The position numbers were made by a program, and so were the translations under genes. The notes beneath the pieces are model-generated. The model was given only the letters and a program-made list of their open reading frames with translations, had not been told where the DNA came from and searched no databases. Of a DNA stretch of 26,622 nt, positions 1 to 6,254 are shown piece by piece. The stretch is taken from positions 1 to 26,622 of the forward strand of contig DAOTOJ010000005.1 of NCBI GenBank assembly GCA_035451285.1. Reading direction: 5' to 3'. The stretch's first letter is position 1; each line of letters opens with the position of its first letter. This stretch comes from DAOTOJ01 sp035451285 (GTDB lineage Bacteria; Patescibacteriota; Minisyncoccia; UBA6257; Brennerbacteraceae).

Positions 1-722
1 TCAAAATGAGAATCAATGTAGGAAATTTCAAAATCCCAACCAGTAAATTCTGTTAAGTGGCGCGAGGTAAAAGAAGGTTCAGCCCTAAAAACCGGGCCAA
101 AAGTAAAAACTTTTTCAAAACCAGCTGACATTGCCATTTGCTTATAAAATTGAGGAGATTGAGCTAAATAGGCTTTTCTATCGAAATATTTAACCTCAAA
201 AACTTCTGATCCCCCTTCGCTGCTGGTACTCATTAAAGATGGGGTATAAATTTGGATAAAGCCGTTTTGATTAAAATAATTTCTAAATCCTTTTTCTAAT
301 TCTGTCCAAACCTGAAAAATTTTTAAGTTTCGAGGATTCCTTAAATCTAAAAAACGCCAATCTAGACGTTTAGTTTGGTCAACTTCTTCTGCTCCTTTTT
401 CAGAAACTATAGGAATTGGCAATTCACCATTCGCCAATGACAAAATTTCAATTTCTATTGGATTTATTTCAAAACCATTAGGGGCTTGCTTTTCTTCCTT
501 AACAATTCCTTGAATTTTAACAACTGACTCAGTTATTATTTTTTTTGCTATTTCAAAATTTTGATTATCTTTAGTAATAACAACTTGAACAGTTCCGGTT
601 CGATCTCTTATTAATAAAAATTTTAAATTTCCATGGTCCCTGATAGTTTGAACAAAACCAGCTATTATCACTTCTTTATTAAGGTAATTTTTTAAATCTT
701 TAATTGGAATTTTGTTTATCAT
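1..722 (-). CDS. aspS: Aspartyl-tRNA synthetase, archaeal/non-discriminating type (3' end outside window)
   Basis: Class II aminoacyl-tRNA synthetase charging tRNA with aspartate in the cytoplasm. I translated it by hand from an ATG at 722-720; about 240 codons are visible and the C-terminal half lies beyond base 1. An N-terminal OB-fold anticodon-binding domain (about residues 1-100, beginning MINKIPIKDLKNYL, with GFVQTIRDHGNFKFLLIRDR) is followed by class II motif 1 (FIQIYTPSLMSTSSEGGSEVF), the QSPQFYKQM segment, and motif 2 (FRAEPSFTSRHLTEFTGWDFE). There is no large insertion domain of the E. coli AspRS type visible, and motif 2 resembles archaeal AspRS, which is often non-discriminating (it can make Asp-tRNA-Asn for GatCAB). 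Non-discrimination is an inference. The start is supported by a -10 box 7 nt upstream (leaderless mRNA). AsnRS is a less likely alternative. Confidence 0.88.
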   Translation of the reverse strand, partial: MINKIPIKDLKNYLNKEVIIAGFVQTIRDHGNLKFLLIRDRTGTVQVVITKDNQNFEIAKKIITESVVKIQGIVKEEKQAPNGFEINPIEIEILSLANGELPIPIVSEKGAEEVDQTKRLDWRFLDLRNPRNLKIFQVWTELEKGFRNYFNQNGFIQIYTPSLMSTSSEGGSEVFEVKYFDRKAYLAQSPQFYKQMAMSAGFEKVFTFGPVFRAEPSFTSRHLTEFTGWDFEISYIDSHF

Positions 723-729
723 ATTTAAA

Positions 730-759
730 ATTATACAATAAAAACAACTAAATAAACAA
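730..759 (-). promoter_or_regulatory. Promoter of aspS, predicting a leaderless mRNA
   Basis: On the minus strand a perfect TATAAT (735-730) sits 7 nt before the aspS ATG. A TTGTTT (759-754) lies 18 bp further upstream as the -35. The expected transcription start is within a base or two of the ATG, so the message would have essentially no 5' leader. AT-rich DNA yields such boxes by chance, but the perfect -10 and the missing Shine-Dalgarno sequence agree. Confidence 0.55.
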
Positions 760-780
760 TAATAATATAAAATTAAAAAA

Positions 781-838
781 ATCAAAATGCCAAATGACAA
801 TTTAAAATCTTTTAATTTTTGCGATTTTATATTTTGAT
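781..838. repeat. AT-rich imperfect inverted repeat
   Basis: ATCAAAAT at 781-788 is matched by ATTTTGAT at 831-838, enclosing an AT-rich segment with partly self-complementary stretches. It resembles the low-complexity repeats common between genes of Patescibacteria. No function can be assigned. Confidence 0.35.
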
Positions 839-939
839 ATTCAGATCTTAAACTTTAATGTTACTTTATCTCGTGTTGCCTTATATTTTTTACTCTTAGT
901 TTTATTGTAGTTTTAAAGTAATTTAATTATTCTACTAAT

Positions 940-979
940 TTAGTCTACTATTATAACGATCGTTATAATAGTAGACTAA
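940..979. repeat. Perfect 40-bp palindrome
   Basis: Bases 940-959 are exactly complementary to 960-979, centred on CGATCG (957-962), with no mismatch. As RNA it would fold into an 18-bp stem with a 4-nt loop. On the plus strand it is followed by a T7 run (982-988), as in an intrinsic terminator, but no plus-strand gene precedes it. On the minus strand, the direction of the flanking genes, no U-run follows. Candidates are an operator for a dimeric regulator, a cruciform-forming element, or a terminator of an unseen plus-strand RNA. Confidence 0.8.
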
Positions 980-1055
980 TATTTTTTTACAATCATTAAT
1001 TTAGTTATCCGTATGGTTATCCATATAATAATCTCTCAAACCTAAAATTAACTCT

Positions 1056-1077
1056 GTGGAATTGCACTTTATTCCAC
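1056..1077 (-). terminator. Possible weak terminator hairpin after the comEC run
   Basis: GTGGAAT (1056-1062) pairs with ATTCCAC (1071-1077) around an 8-nt loop, 19 bp downstream of the stop of the metallo-beta-lactamase gene. It lacks a clear U-run on the minus strand, so termination activity is doubtful. Confidence 0.3.
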
Positions 1078-1096
1078 GGAATTCAAATTCAATAAT

Positions 1097-1963
1097 TTAA
1101 AGATCTAATTTGTTAATTTTTAGAGTGTTGTCTTTGATAATCAATTGGATTGTCTTGTCTTTTAAAGTGGTAAAAATTTGGGAATTAATTTTTTCTAAAT
1201 TAGCCAAAACCTCTTGGGTTGGAAAACCATAACTGTTATTGCCAACTGGAATAACCGCCACTAAGGGCTTGGTTTTTTCTAAAAAATTTAAAGACGTTGA
1301 ATTTTTTGAACCATGATGAGCAACTTGTAAAAAATCAACGCCTGGTAAATCAGAAATTAAAAGATTTTCAACTTTTGAAGAAATATCTCCGGTAAATAAT
1401 GCCTCGAAATCAAAATAATCTAAAAATAAAACCAACGAAGAATCGTTTAGCTCTTTGGTTTTTAATTTGGTATTTATTGGCAAAGAATTTGTTGGCCAAA
1501 GCACAAAAATATTTAAATTATCAAAATTAATATTTTCTCCGCGTCTGGCATAAACAATTGGAATATTATTTTGAGAAACTAAAGAAAGAAAGTCTTTAAA
1601 ACCTTGAGAGTCTTCTTCTACTCCGTTTAAAATTAGAGCTCTTATTTGGTATCTTTTTAAAATCTCGCTTATTCCCCCATAATGATCTGAATTAGGATGA
1701 GAAATAAAAACCAAATCTAATTTTCTATTATAAATTGGAATAAATCTATCAAGTAAATTAGCTGTTTTATAATTTGGACCAGCATCAATTAAAATATTCA
1801 AATTTTTATAAGTTATTAAATTAGCCTCTCCTTGGCCTACATTTAAAGCATAAACTTTTAATTGATTTTGACTAATTATTTCAAAAACTATCTGATAAGC
1901 TAAAATATTAGCTATTATTAAAAATCCCAAAAAATAGAATTTAAATTTGTTGATAATTTCCAT
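1097..1963 (-). CDS. ComEC C-terminal half: membrane-anchored metallo-beta-lactamase-fold protein
   Basis: 288 residues. One N-terminal membrane segment (about 9-30) precedes a metallo-beta-lactamase fold of the ComEC/Rec2 subfamily, starting with the typical YALNVGQGEANLI. Metal-binding residues visible: HPNSDH (89-94), D194 in FTGD, and H217/H218 in VAHHGS. In ComEC this domain is thought to degrade the non-transported DNA strand during uptake. Here it is a separate gene, overlapping the channel gene by 23 bp (1941-1963) in a different frame, so the two are probably translationally coupled and act as a split ComEC. The ATG at 1963 gives a sensible membrane anchor. A stand-alone secreted nuclease or hydrolase is possible, but the adjacency argues for ComEC. 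Confidence 0.88.
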   Translation of the reverse strand: MEIINKFKFYFLGFLIIANILAYQIVFEIISQNQLKVYALNVGQGEANLITYKNLNILIDAGPNYKTANLLDRFIPIYNRKLDLVFISHPNSDHYGGISEILKRYQIRALILNGVEEDSQGFKDFLSLVSQNNIPIVYARRGENINFDNLNIFVLWPTNSLPINTKLKTKELNDSSLVLFLDYFDFEALFTGDISSKVENLLISDLPGVDFLQVAHHGSKNSTSLNFLEKTKPLVAVIPVGNNSYGFPTQEVLANLEKINSQIFTTLKDKTIQLIIKDNTLKINKLDL

Positions 1964-3128
1964 AAATTTTTTTATCTTTAAACATAAAAATGGCTAATAA
2001 TAAATAATAAGCAATCACCAAAGAAATATTGGGCCAAAAACCAGTAATTGCTGAAAACTTCAAACTCCCAAAAAATTCAATTACTTTTAAAATAAAATTT
2101 AAAATTACCGAATTAAAACCAGCTAAAATTAAAGCTAAACCCTGAGAAACAAAATAAACAATAATAGTTAAAAAAGTAAGAGAAGTTACAATTGGAATTA
2201 AAGGAATAGCGAATAAGTTAGCTAAAATTCCCACTAAAGACATTGTTCCAAAATTATAAAGAATTAATGGTAAAACCATAAAGTAACATCCCAAAGTTTC
2301 TGATAAGGTTTTAGAAACTACTGCTAAGTTATCTTTAAAATGAAATTTATTAGCTAAAATCGGCGCTAAATAAAATAAACCAAAAGTAGCTAAAAATGAT
2401 AGTTGCAAACTTAAATCAAAAATAGCAGAAGGCGTAAAACTCAAAATCAAAAACAAAGAAAAAACTAGAGAAATTTTAAAATTATTGGGCCTGAAAACAA
2501 GCTGGGAAATAACTATTAAAAAATACATCAGCCAAGCTCGCAGGGCTGAAACTGGCAAGCCAATAAAAATAACAAAAAATAAGGTTAAAAATATCGAAAG
2601 AACTAAGCTTAATTTTCGATTAACAGTTAAAGCCCTTAAAAAATTATTTAAGAAAGAGGCAATTAAAGTTATATTAAAACCAGAAACTGCTATTAAGTGG
2701 GAAGTTGAGGTTTTTTGAAAAAAGGAATAAAGCAGGGAATCAAACTTGGTATTTGTTGAACCAATTACTAAACCTTTGGCAAAAGAAGCCATAGGTTCAG
2801 GATAAATTTTAGCGATAATTTCTGAAACTTTTTCTTTCAAATTTATAAAAATATTTAAATTTTCAAAATTCAACGAAAAATTAAAAGTTAATCTTAAAGA
2901 TGCTAAAAGCAGAGCAAATAAAATAGTTAAAATTAAAAATTTATATTTCTCATTTTTAAAAATAATTGCCAAAACAAAAAGAATAATAGAAAAAATTATA
3001 ATTTCGAAAAGTTTAATATTGAAAATTTGAAAAAATATCAAAAAAAGAACAAAGCTCAATAAAAACCAGAAAAAATATTCTGAAGGAATTAAGTTGCTTT
3101 CTTTATTAGAAACCAACTCTGGTGACAT
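1941..3128 (-). CDS. comEC: ComEC competence channel domain (DNA uptake), without the OB domain
   Basis: About 395 residues, a polytopic membrane protein of the Competence (ComEC/Rec2 channel) family. The signature HLIAVSGFNITLIA lies at about 144-157, preceded by the usual amphipathic helix with PEPMASFAKGLVIGS. Three hydrophobic segments occur before residue 80 and about seven after residue 150. Full-length bacterial ComEC is usually 700-800 residues with an N-terminal OB domain (DUF4131), the channel and a beta-lactamase domain. Here only about 15-20 residues separate the first helices from the amphipathic segment, so the OB domain is absent, and the beta-lactamase part is the next gene. 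I chose the ATG at 3128 over a TTG one codon upstream. It follows the aldolase stop with a gap of a few bases. Confidence 0.9.
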   Translation of the reverse strand: MSPELVSNKESNLIPSEYFFWFLLSFVLFLIFFQIFNIKLFEIIIFSIILFVLAIIFKNEKYKFLILTILFALLLASLRLTFNFSLNFENLNIFINLKEKVSEIIAKIYPEPMASFAKGLVIGSTNTKFDSLLYSFFQKTSTSHLIAVSGFNITLIASFLNNFLRALTVNRKLSLVLSIFLTLFFVIFIGLPVSALRAWLMYFLIVISQLVFRPNNFKISLVFSLFLILSFTPSAIFDLSLQLSFLATFGLFYLAPILANKFHFKDNLAVVSKTLSETLGCYFMVLPLILYNFGTMSLVGILANLFAIPLIPIVTSLTFLTIIVYFVSQGLALILAGFNSVILNFILKVIEFFGSLKFSAITGFWPNISLVIAYYLLLAIFMFKDKKIYGNYQQI

Positions 3129-3133
3129 CAAAA

Positions 3134-3991
3134 TTAAATTTTAGCGAATAATTTTATCTTATTTTCTAATATTTTCTCTATTTCCAATTGTGATTTTTCT
3201 AAAAGCCTATAAGGAGCAATTTCCTGGGGCATCCCCTTTAAAGACTCTTCGAGATTTCTTCTCCAAGCAATTCTTAAATCGGTATTGATATGAACAATAC
3301 TAATACCATTATCAATTGCTTTTAAAATTTTTTCATCTTCAATAGATGAGGCGCCATGTAGCACTAAATATTTCGAAGTAGCTTCTTTTAATTCCTTAAT
3401 TCGTTGAAAATTTAAGTTTTCTTTGTAACCTTTAACTATTCCGTGAATATTACCAACTGCTGGCCCTATTAAATCAACCCCGGTTTCAATTACAAATTTT
3501 TGAGCCTCTTTGGGCTTAATCATTTGGGATTCTTCAATTACTGCGCCAATTGGAATTTCGTCTTTAACAGTTGAACCAACCCCTAAATAACCAAGTTCTC
3601 CTTCTATTAAAATTTCTTTATTAATTTCTTTAATTATTTTAACTGCCTCTGTAGTTTTTTTAATATTGCTTGTAAGATCTAATTCGCCAGCATCAAATAA
3701 AATCGAATCAAAATTATTTAAAGCCGCTAATTTTACCATTTCTAAATCCTTAAAATGATCAGCATTTAAAAATATTTTTAAGTTTTTTTGCTGATAAAAT
3801 TTTACGAGTTGGCTGATATTTTCAATTCCAAAAAAATTAGCCTCACTTTGGGAAACTCCAATAATAACTGGCAAGTCAAGTTTAGCACTTACTTTAATAA
3901 TTGAATTAAAAACTTCAATAGTTGAAACATTAAAATGCCCTAAAGCAATTTTTTGCTGTTCTGCTTTTTGTAAATAATCTTGTAAATTCAT
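3134..3991 (-). CDS. fba: Class II (zinc-dependent) fructose-bisphosphate-type aldolase
   Basis: About 285 residues from the ATG at 3991; an in-frame TTG at 4009 would add six residues that do not fit the family N-terminus. It is a TIM-barrel class II aldolase, expected to cleave fructose-1,6-bisphosphate into DHAP and glyceraldehyde-3-phosphate. Visible active-site features: catalytic Asp and zinc His in NADH (D78-H79), the EGELG loop (130-134), zinc His in GNIHG (H183), zinc His in LHGASS (H212), and the phosphate-binding HINTDL (235-240). The typical HxDH is NADH here and several substrate-loop residues differ, so a tagatose-bisphosphate or related ketose-bisphosphate aldolase cannot be excluded. 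It sits downstream of a PfkB kinase and an unknown protein, suggesting a small sugar-phosphate module. Confidence 0.87.
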   Translation of the reverse strand: MNLQDYLQKAEQQKIALGHFNVSTIEVFNSIIKVSAKLDLPVIIGVSQSEANFFGIENISQLVKFYQQKNLKIFLNADHFKDLEMVKLAALNNFDSILFDAGELDLTSNIKKTTEAVKIIKEINKEILIEGELGYLGVGSTVKDEIPIGAVIEESQMIKPKEAQKFVIETGVDLIGPAVGNIHGIVKGYKENLNFQRIKELKEATSKYLVLHGASSIEDEKILKAIDNGISIVHINTDLRIAWRRNLEESLKGMPQEIAPYRLLEKSQLEIEKILENKIKLFAKI

Positions 3992-4023
3992 CTTAAAGTA
4001 TTTTAGCAATTTTAATTTAAAAA

Positions 4024-5238
4024 TTAAAAAACTATTTTGCCCTTTAAAATATTTTCTTTAAGAAACCTATCTAAATTATCCCCCCTGTAAAGAGTAAAAA
4101 TTTTATTCCACAAGGCTTCCCGCTGATGATAGCTATGTTTTAAAAGTTTTTCCTTATCAGCTAAATTCATGCTAACATCAATTAAATTAAAACTAATTAA
4201 AACATCTTCACCTATTTCATCTTCAAAATAAGAACCAAGCCAATCAGTATCTTTCCAAAAACCAAAATTACTATTTAAATTGCTAATAAGCTTTTGCGCT
4301 TTAGACCAATGAAGAGCTTCGGGATTAATATGGGGAAGCATTAATCGTTGTTCATAAGGATCGTCTTTTTCTAAATATCTTTGGATAATTAACCATTCAT
4401 TTGGTTTTAAACTTAGTTCTACTTCTGGAACATCGCCTCTTAAAAGCGAAATTAATTTCGAAGAAAAATCAGCATCTTGAAAATGCCTAAAAAACAGATC
4501 GCTATAAAACAAAACCTCATAAAAATAGTGAAGAGCTAAAGAAAAAATTTTCATAAGTTGCCCATCTTGATTAAAACTAGTAGGAATAATAAAAACTAAA
4601 CCAACTTCTTTCAGGTGACTTAAATTATGATATTTTTTCTCAATAAAGCTTTTAGCTAAAAAGCTTAATCTTTTATTCAATGGTTTAGCAACGATTTCCC
4701 GTTTTTCAAAATCATCTTTAGTTAAAGATTCATATTGCTTAAAAAACTCATTATTAAGCCAATTGGGGTCTTCAGCAAACCTTAAACAAGCATAAATATC
4801 AAACAAATCTTCTTTTTCCAAAAGCTCATTGACATTACGGTAGCCCAGTTGAGAAATCAAATTTAAAGGGGGAGTATTTTTTAAAAAAGAAATCAGCTTG
4901 TCTGTTTTTAAAAAAAACCCCTCTTGATTATAAAAACGACTTGCTACAAAATCTAAAATTTTTTGGCAGTCTTCCTCTTTTGAAAAATCAATCCCTTTAA
5001 AAAACTCTCTTAAAAATTTCTCATCGTTTTTAAGTTTTTCTTCTAAAGATAGTTCAATTTCTCCAGCTTTAGAATTAAAACTTAACCCCAAAAAATTTAA
5101 TTGATTTTGAATCTTGGAATTTAATTCTAAAACTAGCTTATCAATTAAATTAGTTTTTGAAGAATCAAAACTATCTAGATTTTTAATAATATCCTGGTCG
5201 GTTTTTAGAATTTTGGAAATCAATTTATAACCTTCCAT
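4024..5238 (-). CDS. Uncharacterised 404-residue protein between pfkB and aldolase
   Basis: I do not recognise a named family. It is soluble, mostly alpha-helical, rich in Lys, Asp and Glu, with no signal peptide or membrane segment. Features include NPEALHWSKAQKL with an upstream LMLPHI, a C-terminal segment KHSYHQREALWNKIF, a hydrophobic core strand VGLVFIIPTSF, and an acidic GSYFEDEIGEDVL. Conserved-looking His/Trp/Arg clusters (LHWSKAQ, HSYHQREALW) suggest a ligand or nucleic-acid binding site, but this is inference. It is embedded with 8-bp and about 32-bp gaps between the PfkB kinase and the class II aldolase, so it is probably co-transcribed and may function in the same sugar-phosphate step. 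ATG start at 5238. Confidence 0.8.
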   Translation of the reverse strand: MEGYKLISKILKTDQDIIKNLDSFDSSKTNLIDKLVLELNSKIQNQLNFLGLSFNSKAGEIELSLEEKLKNDEKFLREFFKGIDFSKEEDCQKILDFVASRFYNQEGFFLKTDKLISFLKNTPPLNLISQLGYRNVNELLEKEDLFDIYACLRFAEDPNWLNNEFFKQYESLTKDDFEKREIVAKPLNKRLSFLAKSFIEKKYHNLSHLKEVGLVFIIPTSFNQDGQLMKIFSLALHYFYEVLFYSDLFFRHFQDADFSSKLISLLRGDVPEVELSLKPNEWLIIQRYLEKDDPYEQRLMLPHINPEALHWSKAQKLISNLNSNFGFWKDTDWLGSYFEDEIGEDVLISFNLIDVSMNLADKEKLLKHSYHQREALWNKIFTLYRGDNLDRFLKENILKGKIVF

Positions 5239-5246
5239 AATTATAA

Positions 5247-6248
5247 TTATAATTTTTTAATTTCAATTTTTAAATTGTTCCATCTATTATTTTTTTCAAA
5301 TTGAGTTTTGGTTAAAATCCCAACTTTAGCTCCTAATGACTCAACAACTGAAGTAGAATTAGCGCTAGCTAATCTTAAAGCATAGTTAATATTTGAGACA
5401 TTACATTTGCCTTTTAAACAATCTTCATTTTTTATCATTAAACCAGCAACAAAAGCTGAACCAAAAGCATCGCCAGCCCCAGTTCGATCAATTATTTTTT
5501 TATTTTTAAAAATTCCAGCTTTCCACAAATGATAAGAATCAGAAATTTCTACGCCGTTTTTGCCATCAGTCAAAATTAAAATTCCTTTTATTGATTTATC
5601 CAGAGTTTTAAAAATTTTATCTGAACTTTTTAATGAAATGCCAGTTAAATAACTTCCTTCTTGTTTGTTTAAAATAACTACATCGCAAATTTTCAAAATT
5701 GGCTCTAATTTTTTTAATCCTAAAGAAATTTGAGCTTTGGAAGGATTTAAAGCAATTTTAGTCCCTGCTTTTTTATAATAAAAAATAAGCTTTTTGATAG
5801 TTTCGAAATTAATATTTCCGGGAGCTAAATAAAGCCATTTAGCTTGGTGCTTTTGATAAGGAATTTCAGCTAAAGTTAAGTCTTGAGCGGCTCCTCTTTT
5901 TACTAAAATTACTCTTTCCCCACTTTCATTAACTAACACAGTGGAGTAAGCTGTTGGTAGTTTTTTGTTTAAAGAGACATTTAAATCTACTTTTTCTTTT
6001 TTAAGTTCATTGATTATAAAATCAGCAAAGGGATCTTGACCTACTTCAAAAACCGCTAAGGTTTTAAAACCAAGTCTTTTAAAAGTCACAGCACAATTAG
6101 TCGCCCCTCCCCCTGAAGAAATATTAAAATCAGCTACTTCAATTTTTTCTCCTAAGGGGAAGGTTAAAAATTTTTGAGAGGCTTTTAAATTTTTAACTTT
6201 TAAAAAAACATCTAAACTCGCAGTTCCTATAGTAATAACATCATACAT
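5247..6248 (-). CDS. PfkB-family carbohydrate kinase
   Basis: 333 residues, ribokinase/PfkB fold, an ATP-dependent kinase of a sugar, sugar phosphate or nucleoside. N-terminal substrate-binding motif SGGGATNCAVTFKRLG (about 44-59). Second PfkB signature DRTGAGDAFGSAFVAGL (about 254-270) contains the anion hole and catalytic Asp in GAGD. VILNKQEGSYLTG is the usual middle motif. Substrate cannot be assigned from sequence. Because a class II aldolase lies two genes downstream, phosphorylation of fructose-6-phosphate or a related ketose phosphate is an attractive idea, all the more since many Patescibacteria lack classical PfkA. It is spaced 6 bp after gyrB and 8 bp before the unknown gene, in the same transcription run. 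Confidence 0.9.
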   Translation of the reverse strand: MYDVITIGTASLDVFLKVKNLKASQKFLTFPLGEKIEVADFNISSGGGATNCAVTFKRLGFKTLAVFEVGQDPFADFIINELKKEKVDLNVSLNKKLPTAYSTVLVNESGERVILVKRGAAQDLTLAEIPYQKHQAKWLYLAPGNINFETIKKLIFYYKKAGTKIALNPSKAQISLGLKKLEPILKICDVVILNKQEGSYLTGISLKSSDKIFKTLDKSIKGILILTDGKNGVEISDSYHLWKAGIFKNKKIIDRTGAGDAFGSAFVAGLMIKNEDCLKGKCNVSNINYALRLASANSTSVVESLGAKVGILTKTQFEKNNRWNNLKIEIKKL

Positions 6249-6254
6249 AATTTA

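Larger units (their letters stand above)
723..1096. other. Intergenic region between the comEC run and aspS
   Basis: This is the longest gene-free stretch outside the rRNA unit (374 bp). It holds the aspS promoter at its left end, an imperfect inverted repeat (781-788 with 831-838), a perfect 40-bp palindrome (940-979), two copies of GTTATCC 12 bp apart (1004-1010 and 1016-1022), and a 7-bp hairpin (1056-1077). I see no ORF and no recognisable RNA family. Confidence 0.7.

Noticed and set aside
964..969. TATAAT boxes inside the 40-bp palindrome as divergent promoters
   Set aside because: No -35 lies at the right distance on either strand, and the symmetry makes both boxes a by-product of the palindrome.
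2485..2718. Plus-strand reading frame antisense to comEC
   Set aside because: It lies entirely within the comEC channel gene in the opposite orientation and has no protein-like motif or start signal.
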